Assembly: GCA_027559495.1 (NCBI GenBank)
Contig: JAMXSV010000029.1
Span: forward strand, 372,001 to 436,000
Source of the DNA: Aurifilum marmelostoma
Taxonomy: Eukaryota; Ascomycota; Sordariomycetes; Diaporthales; Cryphonectriaceae
DNA: 64,000 nt
Direction: 5' to 3'
Below are positions 1 through 9,963 of the stretch, piece by piece (position 1 is the first letter of the stretch; each line of letters starts with the position of its first letter). The translations under genes and the position numbers were made by a program. The notes under the pieces were generated by a model. That model was not told the DNA's origin and made no database searches. It worked only from the letters and a program-made list of their open reading frames with translations.

Positions 1-789
1 GCTCCCACTCAATCTTGCCCGCCAGGTCCCTGACGACCATTCCATGCGCCGGATAGCCAACTGCACAACTATGCGTCTTCATCGCCCGTAGCGACTCCAT
101 CCAGGTGCTCAGGTGCTCCACCGCTGCCGTGCCGTGTCCGAGCACGTTATCGCCCGTAAACATGGCGTTCTCTTCTTCTAGGACAAAGCACATGTGATCA
201 TGCGAGTGGCCGGGCGCATGCACCGCACGCACCGTGGCGCCCTGGACCTGGAAGACCTGGCCGTCGGCAATGGGCTGCTGTGACCGACTGGGCGTGTGCT
301 TGTAGATGGCGCCGGACAGATTAGGGTACATTCGCAAGAGGTCAGGGACACCGCCTGTGTGGTCTCCGTGCCAGTGTGTCAGAAGCACAGCCGATAGAGA
401 GATTCCTGAGGAGGCGAGGGTGGAGGAGATCAGCCTTGCCCACTCTGGAATGCCCTGGCCTGTGTCGATGAGGAGCCTCTGGTCTCCGGTGCCTACGATG
501 TACGTGTTTGTGCCTTGGAGGGTGAACTGGACGAAATTTCATCAGCAATATCCTAAATATTTCTTGTGCGTCTATATGCTGAATTCCGAAAGGCAAAGTA
601 AATCATCCTCACCTTGCCGGCGTTCTGGCCTAGCACACGCAATACACGAGGGCTGATCTGTTCGACATCTGCTATCTCTGGTAGTACTGAGAGTTGGCCT
701 TCGAGATAGTCCTCAAAGGCACAGATGTTTAGAGCTTTGTTGATTTGCTTGTAGCCACCCCTGCGCTTAGGGTCCGTTGGGCCAGACAT
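1..789 (-). CDS. Atrochrysone carboxyl ACP thioesterase, metallo-beta-lactamase type (partial)
   Basis: In fungal anthraquinone and xanthone pathways this enzyme hydrolyses the octaketide from the acyl carrier protein of a non-reducing PKS that lacks its own thioesterase (the AptB, GedB, MdpF type). Exon 1 is 613-789 (59 codons); an 86-nt intron (527-612) follows; exon 2 runs from 526 through the left edge without a stop. The start at 789 is the second in-frame Met of the frame and gives an N-terminus (GYKQINKALNICAFEDYL) matching what I recall of this family. Visible motifs are FTLQGTNTYIVGTG, the zinc-binding THWHGDHTGG, a downstream APGHSHDH, GDN and PAHG, which supply the His/Asp ligands of a binuclear site. 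About 235 residues are present, so roughly the C-terminal quarter is missing off the edge. It is divergent from the Baeyer-Villiger oxidase gene. Family identity is firm; the exact product is not visible. Confidence 0.9.
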
Positions 790-1762
790 TGTGCGCGAGG
801 ACTGGAGTGGAATGATGATGGTCACAAAATTAGATGATAGCTCATTCTGTCTCTTCTTCGACACATTTCTGTGTTAAAACTACTATAAAGCCTTGTTTAC
901 GACAGCATCTTAGAAAAAGACTCAATCTTGCAGTGTGCTGAAGGTAGATGTTCTGTATGCCCTGACCAGTGAGCGCCGGATCCCGAACAGTTCTTGTCTA
1001 GTAAGATTATCTACCTACCCCAGGCATCGGCATTGCGCGTTTTCAAGGGTTGTAACTCGAGCCTTCAAGTTGCGTAGGAAGATCTCCATATTGTACCATA
1101 GTGTCGATGATATGAAGAGGTGGGCCCTCGGACTCCGATGTCTCTCACTCAAGGGAATAATTAAGCTGCATATATTGGTGTTTCTACGACTGACTATTAG
1201 TCACGTGAAACGTTTACTTACACTGTCAATGAGACAAAGATGAGATATTTGCCGCCCGGACTCAAACACAGGCCGATGATGACATACACTCGGTGCGCTG
1301 TGTGAGCATGGAATCATCGGCATGTTTACCCCAAAAGTCCGAGATCTATTGAGGGTTTAGCCAAAGACTGTTTGGTACTCTTACGCTCATCAATGCCGGT
1401 GTAGAACGTAGTTATGCGGGGAAGCTCTATGGTCTTACATTGCAACACGCCATTTTCCTCACCACCAGTACTTGGTCGGACATTGCGCACGGCGCGGAGG
1501 ATAGATGAGTCCGAATATCACCGCTAGTCATACAACATAGGCAGTAGCATAGGCAGCCCCATCTAACGTTGACTGAGGATGGAGGGAAGCCTCTCGAGCT
1601 ATACATGAAAGAAGCCGCGTTGAGCATGCCCATCAATAAATGAGTACTTACTCTCGGAGCTAGTTGTCCTGGACTTATCCCAGGAACCTCAGTAACTACT
1701 ACCCATCTCGTTCACCCAAAACGAGCCTCCACTGAACCGACCAACTACTGTACCTCTGCACA
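790..1762. other. Divergent intergenic region between thioesterase and Baeyer-Villiger oxidase
   Basis: This 0.97 kb lies between two outward-facing cluster genes and should hold both promoters. Short ORFs inside it look like chance frames without family resemblance. The notable content is one perfect palindrome of the AflR type at 1128-1138. Confidence 0.6.
1128..1138 (+). promoter_or_regulatory. AflR-type Zn2Cys6 binding site TCGGACTCCGA
   Basis: The 11-mer is a palindrome with TCGGA and TCCGA arms. It fits the published AflR consensus TCG-N5-CGR, including the stricter TCGSWNNSCGR form. It lies 339 bp upstream of the thioesterase start and 625 bp upstream of the oxidase start. The 14-mer at 1128-1141 recurs in inverse orientation at 8368-8381 upstream of the GMC oxidoreductase. 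Sequence match is seen; function is inferred. Confidence 0.6.
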
Positions 1763-3267
1763 ATGTCTACACAAACTATTGTCGACACCACTCCCCCCCA
1801 AGCCTGCCACAGAAGAGGCCAGCTCGGCTTCCTCCAAGGTGAACATACACGCGGACCACCTGGGCCTGGTCCCGGGCATCCAGACCCTGCCGCGAGGGGC
1901 TATCGAGGCAGCCAACCGGCTGCTGCAGAAGAACCATGACGAGCACCACATGTTCTGGCGTGATTTCGCCGGGCACAACCACGCTGCACACAATGTGCTG
2001 ACGAGGCTGGCCCTGGGCGCCGACACCTCGGATCTGGAGCTGGGGTTCCGCTCCAATGTCGAGCTGGGCCAACGCCCACCGCCGCCGACGGATGAGGAGG
2101 TCATTGCTGAACTGGCGACGGAGGAAGGGTTTCAGAAGTACCTCAGTGATGTCAAACACTATGCGAACTATCTGGTGTTTTTTGAGCGTGAGATTGATGC
2201 CAAAGGATGTGCGTGGATACTCATATGCCCTGAATCCGAAAGGACAAGGAATGTCGGTCTTGAGAATATATCGCTAACACATCTATTTCAACTTGCAGTC
2301 AGAGAGGTGGTTCAGGAGTACTGTTTCAGCCGCACAAATACGGCAGAGGCCATCCTCGCGCGCATGTTCGACGGGGCCTTTCACCCCATCATCCACTGGG
2401 GCCTCGCCGTCGAGTTCGAACAGCCAAGCATCCTGGCGGAGGCACTGGCCCAGGCCGCCACAGACGCCAGCTTCGACATCAACATCTTCTTTTCCAACGC
2501 TGAGAGAGAGGCCGCCAACTCATCGTCGGGCCGTGAGCGGCCCCTGGTGGAGCTCTTTCACGAGGCCCGCGCCAACGAGACGATCCGCTGTTCGGCGCAC
2601 TGGGAGGACATGCAGTTCAAGATGAAGAACGGCGTGCTCAAGCGCGCTGAAGACGAAATCGCCGCCCTGGCCGCGCAGTTTCGCGTCACGCCCGAGAACC
2701 TCGAGCGCCGCACCGCCGAGATGATCAGCTGCTGCGCCTACTTTTTCCGGCGCCGCGCAGCGTTACAACAAGGCGCGCAAGATTGACTTCTTCTACATGC
2801 ACAACGTCACCAGCTCCATCTTCCTGACCGTGCTGACGCGGCAGGACTGGATCAGTGTCGAGGACAAGGTACGACTGGTCGAGTGGAAGGCCAGGCTGGA
2901 CCTGGTCTGGTATGCCACTTGTGGGGCGCCGGAGCTGCATATCGAGTATATCAAGAACTACAAGGCCACGGCCAGTGCGGGCTGGGGCTGGGACGAGCTG
3001 TTTCGCCGCGCCAATAGCGACTATGATGATGGGCATGTGGTGAAATTCCTACGGGCGCTGAAGAATGGCGAGCAGGTGGCCGGGCCGTTCGAGGGTAAAG
3101 GGGCCTGGGCGGATGCTTTCCCGGTTAAGGGCGATATGTGGCTGAATCTGTCGCGTATGGCGTATGATTCGACTGTGGGACTGCACCAGGACCTGAAGTG
3201 GATTGTGTTTCCGGGTTTTGACCAGCCATGGGGGAAGATTCCAGATGCAGAGAGGCCCGGATTCTAG
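1763..3267 (+). CDS. Questin oxidase-like / AflY-type Baeyer-Villiger oxidase, frame broken twice
   Basis: Members of this family (DUF4243; AflY/HypA, GedK, MdpL) open the anthraquinone ring by Baeyer-Villiger-type oxidation on the way to benzophenones and xanthones. ATG at 1763 opens the frame; exon 1 ends at 2208, a 90-nt intron spans 2209-2298 (GTGCGT..TTGCAG), and exon 2 runs to the stop at 3267. The characteristic HNHAAHNVLTRLALGA and FHPIIHWG segments are visible. Two single-base surpluses interrupt the frame: one in the C7 run at 1793-1799 and one in the T5 run at 2742-2746. Discounting them, the coding length is 471 codons, normal for the family, with similarity resuming exactly after each site. 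Either the gene is intact with homopolymer errors or it is a young pseudogene. Family call is confident; functionality is open. Confidence 0.85.
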
Positions 3268-3622
3268 GTTCTATGATTTTGATGCGAAGCAAGAATGGAC
3301 ATTATGAACAGGAGTCCATGGCCAATATTCCACAGTCCTCCATTACATTACGTTCTGATATTGAGAAGAATATAAATCCAAGACAAACAAGTTAGAAAAG
3401 TCAGTCGTCTCGTCTAATTACCCAAATGATATATGAACTTCAATGATTCTTTATCCACCTTTTCTCAGCGCCTAAGGGCTGGCTACTTGCATCGTAGCTA
3501 TGACTCCATCACAGAAACCCAGTCCGGTCATGCTACCTATCTAATACCAGGAACACACCATGCATACTCTTCCAGCTTCCATCTCAACATATTTCTCACC
3601 ATATGCAACTACCTACCTCGCC
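3268..3622. other. Convergent 3' intergenic spacer
   Basis: This 355-bp stretch separates the stop codons of the oxidase (plus) and the MFS pump (minus). I see no gene or clear element; it presumably holds both 3' UTRs. Confidence 0.6.
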
Positions 3623-5703
3623 TCATTTCTTCATTCGTGTCCACGGCAGGCCAAATCCCACCAGAGCAGCAAGAGCTGAGCAGCCAACAGGAAGATAAAA
3701 CATGACCACCAGCGCCTCATTATAGGCAAATAGAAACCCCGGGAGCTGGTTCGGCGCCACGAGATCACGCACCTCTGTGGCGCCCGCATTCAGCACGGCG
3801 CTGGTGTTCACGCCGGGTGCGTACTGCGAGAGCAGATCCGGAAGGCGGTTGTCGAAGATGGCCTGGCTGGCGGAGATGGAAATGGCCGTGCCGAACTGCA
3901 TGAAGAGGTTGGCCACGGAGGTTGCGGCAGCGTTCTCTTTGGCAGGTACGGTTTCTTGGATGGCAACGATGGGCTTGTAAGTTGGTGTTAGCACAATGTA
4001 GCATCTTGTGTGGGTCTTAGATTCATGATTAATCCAAGAATAATGGACTGCTCACCACTTGAAAAGCCATGCCTCTTCCCACCGAGGTGATTATCTGGTA
4101 CCCAATCCATCGCCCGGCCGATGTGTGCACGGAAAAGGTCGTGAAGAGACCAGCTCCTATGCAACAGAGGACACTACCGACGATTCCCCACGGAGGGATG
4201 AAATGCAACCTGCGTACTGTGTTGTTGTCAGTTACGATCAGTCAGTCAATCATATACGAGGTCGTAAATGATCAGACCAGCTTCGAGCAAACAACACACT
4301 CACCCTGCGTTCCGAAAGTGATCAGCGCAAGTATCTGCGCCACAATCGATGGCAGCAAGTGGATGGCACTCCACACCGCCGAATCCCCCCGGATAGCCTG
4401 AAACCAATAAGGAAGATAGTACGGGATCATCTGCGTGGCACCACCCTGGAGGAACATGAAGACGCTGCCAAAGCTGACCGAGCGCCGCCGAAACGTCGAA
4501 GGCGGCATCAATGCATCTTCACCAGCGTGCAGGATCCACAGCGCAAAGACCACAATCAGGGCAGCGAAGCCACAGAATAGTCCGATGATTGTTGCCGATG
4601 ACCAAGGATACGTTGTCCCGCCCCAGGTTGTCGCGAGCAGCAGCGATGTCGCGGCGCCGGCGAACAGTATGAATCCTACAGGGTCTAATCTTGTGCGCAT
4701 GCTGAGCACAGCCTCGTCCCAGGGTGGTTTGGGCATGTGATCGGGTATTGGTATGAGCAGAGTGGTCGCCATGGCAAACCCTCCTATGGGAAGGAAGATC
4801 CAGAAACCTAGAGAATGTATCGAAGCCTCAGCCATGTGGGCTCGGACCAACAATCTACTCACTAGCTTCAAAAGGGTCGTCACTTACACCATCGCCAGCC
4901 AACGCGACTGGTCAGCGCCCCAGCGATCAGAGGCCCGGTGGCAGACCCAAGCGGGATCAATGCCACGGTGGCCGATGTGATGGCTGGTCGGATCCTGGGC
5001 TCGCAGGCCGCGCGGAGGACAAGCAGGGCACCCGTGATGAGCCCAGCCGAGCCGAGCCCGTTGACGGCCCGGCCAAGTATGAAGACGGAGCTGGACGTGG
5101 AGACGGCGCAGATGATGCTGCCGATCAAGAAGATGATCATGAAGGTGAGGTAGATGAACTTGTCACGGAAAAGAGTGAATATCCTGCCAACCAACGGAAT
5201 GAAGACACATCTGTCATAGTTCAAGAGTGTCAGTAATATTGGTGAATGAAAGAGAGGGGCTCGGCAGGTGAGTTATACGTACGCAACAATGACATATGAA
5301 GTCCCATACCATGACACATCGCTAATGGTACCAAAGTAATCTGTAAGAGTGGGTATGACCTAATGAATGAATAGGATCCTGAATTAGACGACGTATGTGC
5401 AGGTATACGAATTGCCAAAGGAGGACGAGTACATACCGTAGCAAGCATTGTTGTGTCGAGGCCTACGAGATAGACGCCAAACATCATGCCAGTGATCACA
5501 AGCCATAATCGTGGTCCATGAATGGCCGTGCTGGGCTCTGCGGCTGGCTGAGAAGAGTCTGGTGTCGGCTCGCCATCCGTGTCCACGCGGCGTGCATCTT
5601 TCTCCTGTTCTTGAGGGGCATGTTGAGTTACTGGTGCTGGCTCTCGCTCGATTGAGCTTCTGTTGGCGTGGGGCGCTTCCGTATCAACTGTACCTGTCTC
5701 CAT
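3623..5703 (-). CDS. MFS efflux transporter of a secondary-metabolite cluster (DHA2, AflT-like)
   Basis: A drug:H+ antiporter probably exporting the cluster product across the plasma membrane. Six exons are supported by splice signals: 5437-5703, 5283-5359, 4888-5210, 4304-4807, 4056-4209 and 3623-3973. ATG at 5703 follows the leader; a 69-residue hydrophilic, Pro/Glu-rich N-terminus precedes the first membrane helix (GVYLVGLDTTMLAT). WYGTSYVIVA, GRAVNGLGSAGL and GWRWCFWIFLPIGG match helices 2, 4 and 6 of 14-TM pumps. All junctions are in phase except exon 4 to exon 5, where the sequence is one base short. A missing T in the T3 at 4201-4203 (minus strand) would be one explanation. Total about 558 residues, normal size. 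Gene order beside the oxidase suggests co-regulation; an AflR-type site lies 218 bp upstream. Confidence 0.85.
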
Positions 5704-6156
5704 GTTAAGGAGGCCGTGCTGGTACCGAGGCGTTGGTGGTATGGTGAACAACGACCAAAGCTGGGTGCCGGTGAATATATAGGGAACTCGGGCGCAGATC
5801 AAGCCCGGTGAGCGAGGGCCACAGGAACCAGACCTTGTCATTGGTCAAATGAGGAGGGACAGGTACTTAAGTACAGTAAGATCTGTCGGATCTGTAAGCT
5901 GTGCCAGTAGAGGTTATACTTCGGTCTTCGAGGAAAGAGACAAGATCGCCCAGCACTCCACAAATTCATACACGAATATTACTTTAGGCTATATTTGATA
6001 ACATGAAGCTACTTTCCAGACTGCCATCCAGAGACTTCGTCTTCAAAATAAATCAATCCCATCTCACCTTCTCGTGCTCCCGTGAACAGAGGATATACCC
6101 TAGATAGCCTGAGTATGACCAGTGCATATGCTATAAACCTGCCAATATCAGAGCTT
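5704..6156. other. Promoter region of the MFS pump and 3' flank of the GMC gene
   Basis: This 453-bp tandem spacer on the minus-strand side contains no supported ORF. It carries the TCG-N5-CGA element at 5921-5931 and an AT-rich stretch near 5960-6010. Confidence 0.55.
5921..5931 (+). promoter_or_regulatory. AflR-type site TCGGTCTTCGA
   Basis: Fits TCG-N5-CGR but departs from the stricter TCGSWNNSCGR at one position (T where S is expected). It lies 218 bp upstream of the MFS start codon. It is weaker than the other two sites, so taken alone it could be chance. Confidence 0.4.
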
Positions 6157-7983
6157 CTAGTTGTCTTCAATATTCAAACCATCGGCTCTGGCAATATCCA
6201 AGGCAGCACGAAGAGCAATGGCGTACACCATGCCCTGTGTCGGGCCCGTAGCGATGGTGGGCGCAGCGCTCGACCCTACGATTCGCAGCCCGTTCAGACC
6301 TCTCACACGCCATTTCGTGTCGAGGACAGTCCCGATCGCCGTAGTTCCCACCGGGTGATGCCAGCTACTCGAACCCTTCTGGATAGCCGACCAGATATCG
6401 GCATCACTGTCCGTGTAGTTGGCTCCCGGGAACACCTCCTGTGTCGTGTACACGCTCAGCTGCTGCGAGCGAAACATATCCCGCAGCTTTCTATACGCAT
6501 ATATAATTGTAGACTTGTCACCCTCGCTGGCCCAGTAGTTGGCATAGATCAGAGGCGCATCACGATAATCAGCAGAAGCCAGGTCCACGGAGCCAAGGGC
6601 CTCGGGCTGCACCACCGCGGCAAAGGCAGACAGCAGGCTCACGTCGGGGCTGCCGACCAGGAAAGGGCCGGCAAAGTAAGTGAAAGCCACGTGCGGGCGG
6701 TCCTCGGGGAGGCTCTTTTGGTAGTCGCTGGCCACGTCGTCGGGCAGGCGGATCATGGCCAGCACGTCGCCCACGATGGTGCCGAACAGCCCGTCGCCAT
6801 CGGCGGTGTACTCCTGGGCCTCGATCGCCTCGCGCGTGGCATTCTCGGTCAGCTGCCAGTAGGTGTCTACAAAGTTCCTGGCTTCGTACTCCACCACAGC
6901 GTAGTGGTGGTCTTGTAAGTTCTGGCCGACCTGGTCGATGTCCTCGACGACCGGGATGCCCAGCTCTTGGAGGCGCTGGGCTGGTCCGACGCCTGAGAGC
7001 ATCAGCAGCTGGGGCGTGTTGATCGCTCCGGCCGCAAGGATGATCTCTTTTGCCCTGAGCACGTGGGTGGTGTTGGTCAAGGTGTCATTGTAGGTCACGC
7101 TGTTGGCTGTCTTGTTGCTGAATCCAATTCTGGACACCCAGGCGTTGTGTTGTGCCTGGAAATTCGGGCGTGTATTGGCAAGATAGCCAAAGGTGTTGTA
7201 GGCATAGGATCTGGTGGCATTCGAGGCGCGGATGGACTCAATACCCTGAGATACCCCAATACCCTCGCCAGAAACAAAATCGATCTGGTCGAGACCGAAT
7301 GTCGCCCGCACCTCGTTCGAGAACGGCTCGTCAAACGTGAGCAGTCTGCGCTGGCGGCTTATGGCCAGAGGCCCGTCGCCAAACATGGACACGTTGACGG
7401 GCTGGCTGTAGTTGGCATCGGGAGCGACCTGCCACTGCGTCGTGGCCTTGAAGGCCTCGAGCATCGAGTCCCAGCCGAGCCCCTCGTTGCCAGAGATCTC
7501 GGCCCACTCATCATACACGGACGCTGCTCCGCGCGCGTACAGCATGGCGTTGACTGCGGTCCCGCCGCCAAAAGCCTTGCCCTGGAACAGGTTTGCCGTC
7601 CGTCCGCCCAACCCAGCATCAGGCTGGGAGGCATAGCGCCACATGTAGTTGCTGGTAGCAAAGAATCCTGCTGGTGCTGAAATATTGCAGAATGCCCATG
7701 TCAGCTTCTTTGTGACGCCTACTGTTTACTAGTTCTCTCTGGGCGAGGGTTCAAGGGGCTCACTGGTAATCTCAGGATCTGTGTCCCCATCAGCCCCAGC
7801 TTCCAGGAGCAGTACGCTCTTGCTGGGATCGCGGCTTAGGTATTCTGCCACAACGAATCCTGCTGGTCCCCCGCCGACGATGATGTAGTCACTCTCCTGG
7901 ACTGTTGGGGCGGCCACGACAGGCGAGGGGATGACAGCGATGAGCAATGCTGCGCATCTCAGAGAAAATTTCAAAGAAGGCAT
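6157..7983 (-). CDS. GMC-family FAD oxidoreductase with signal peptide
   Basis: A glucose-methanol-choline oxidoreductase, a flavoenzyme class that oxidises alcohols; cluster members include XptC of xanthone pathways. Exon 1 is 7764-7983, the intron 7677-7763 (GTGAGC..TTTCAG), exon 2 6157-7676; 579 residues, normal length. Residues 1-24 form a typical secretion signal (LLIAVIPSPVVAA), followed by the FAD dinucleotide motif YIIVGGGPAGFVVAEYL. The GMC signature QGKAFGGGTAVNAMLYARG and the signature-2 region GAINTPQLLMLSGVGP are present. The catalytic His lies in SSWHHPVGTTAIG. In the C-terminal segment the position usually His or Asn appears to be Pro (ATGPTQGM). The acceptor at 7677 was preferred over a nearby one because it gives TTPAGFFATSN. 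Its placement in the cluster suggests late oxidation of the polyketide outside the cytosol. Confidence 0.88.
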
Positions 7984-9963
7984 GTCGGAGGTGTATCTAC
8001 AGGAAGATGGAAATGGCGAGGAATAACATCAATAGGCGGCTATAGATTCAACTTGGGACGGCACACAGTTGATACTTTAACATCTTCCACTCATGAAATG
8101 AGAAGATCGTCTCGTATTTCTCCTCCCTATACGTTCACCTTGATAGCTCTCCCAAAAGGGATTCATCTCCGCGGCATGAAGGAGAGTCCACCGCAACCGT
8201 TAGGCTACAATAATCAAAGTGCATTCACATAAGCTCCAGGGCTTCGGAGGTGTTGGCTGCTACACTTGGATCATCTAAAAAGGTCCAGATTCCTGGTTCG
8301 TTGATAGTGGCGCACATCCAGGTCTCGGTCAGCTGTCCCATCAGCTTCCACTATCGGTCAGGTATCCACATCGGAGTCCGATCCTGCATATGGGTATGTA
8401 ACTGTCAGCAGAAGAACCTCGGGATGACACCGTCAGCACAAGTTTAAATGATGATGCTCATCCGAGTATTTGGGCTCCAAAGGTTCTTGGCGCAGCAGGG
8501 TATAGATAATATGAGGTCGGGTGGACGGGAGGGTGAGGTGGAATACGAGGCACAGCGCAGTAATGAATATTTTGCAAGAGGCATAAGACCTTGGTCTCTA
8601 TTCAGAAATGATCAAATTGAGCAGTCGATTACGAAAGGTAAACTATTGCCAAGAAGGTGGGAGTAGGAACAATGTCCCTAATCTCGAAGCATCCATATGT
8701 CAGGATCAACAGGCATTAGGAGATATTGATGAGTTACAACTTCAGGACAGCCATATGGAAATAGCTGGTGTCAAGAGGGAATTTGCTATTGTAAGTACAT
8801 GTTTAATGACAAGGGATATTATTGACATACATTCAACTAGCCAAGGACTGATGAATCTGCCAAAGCACACAGTTCGGGGAGAGGAGTGTTTGCTAAATAG
8901 CTACAAGTCGGCCCCTGATGAATGCTACCAAGCATAGTGAGCCACATATACTTTCTTGATGAATATGTCAGGAATCCACACATAGTTGCTCTCAAATCTT
9001 ATTAGTACAAGCATGGTGTTGGTGTCACTATGATGTGATCGGCCCAGGTGGTGCTTCTTGGACGCAGGTTCACTTCTCAGAAGTCAGAGGATATGTACTT
9101 ATTTTGAGGCGAAGACTCCAAGATAGTGAGACAGTAAGATGCATGTCACCTAGAATGCATTCATATTCTGAGACTTTCTCGCCATAAACCTTGAAGAGGT
9201 CCCACTGCTGGTGAACAAACATACTCGAGGCTAATGCTGGGCCATATCTGGGCTCCCAAATGGCAGCATTCAACCCACCCCTTGGTGTCTCCCCACCAGC
9301 ATTTCCTCCTTATCTTTTATCCAGGCCTCCGACAGACTCTTGTCACCTCACCCATCAAACTGTGCGCTCATAGGAAAATGAGGTTGGTTACAGCGGGGTT
9401 GGCTTAGGTAAGGAGGGCAGACGGTATGCTGGCCCCTGTTCAGGCGTGTCTGGGGGGGTGGTTAGCGCGTGTTTACAGTGGCCTGTGGCCCAATCGACAG
9501 AGGAGAACAAAACAGTCATGGGCTGCTAACAAACAATAACAGGGGAAAGAGGAAGGGGAAAAAAAAAGTCGGCGTCAACGTTCCCTCCTTCCCGACCCTG
9601 ACCAGCATCATCCGCCACTCACTCCACCATCTTTTTTTCTGCTGGGGCTTCTTGCTATCCTTTCCTGAGCAGCAGTACAGGCCGCACCTTGACTCTTTGT
9701 TGTCCTTGGACCCTCCTGCGCCTACTTCCTCGAGAGGACTGCCCGGCTCAGCTCTTATCGGCTCGATCAGCGACGACAACAAGCTCGGGTCCTGTAGTCA
9801 ACACGGCAACGCGCGGCTATCAAGTCTGCCCCCCCCCCCTGACCTGCCTCCTCCTCGTCCTCGTCTTCTTCGACGTCGTCCCCATCAAAACCCCCCCTCC
9901 CCCCACCACCTCGGCTCTCGTTCTCTTCTCTGCGCTCTGGTCGAGCAGGATCTTCTCTTCAAG
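7984..9963. other. Intergenic region, likely right boundary of the metabolite cluster
   Basis: Two kilobases without a supported gene. The left half (to about 8.4 kb) is the GMC promoter. The middle (8.4-9.3 kb) is AT-richer and holds only short unrecognised ORFs. From about 9.47 kb the plus strand becomes pyrimidine-rich with a C10-like run near 9830, as in long fungal 5' UTRs, and leads into the CBS-PB1 start at 9964. Confidence 0.5.
8371..8381 (+). promoter_or_regulatory. AflR-type Zn2Cys6 binding site TCGGAGTCCGA
   Basis: This is the exact reverse complement of the site at 1128-1138, and the identity extends to 14 bases (8368-8381). It satisfies TCGSWNNSCGR and sits 388 bp upstream of the GMC start codon. 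Binding by a cluster Zn2Cys6 regulator is inferred from the consensus and the context. Confidence 0.6.
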
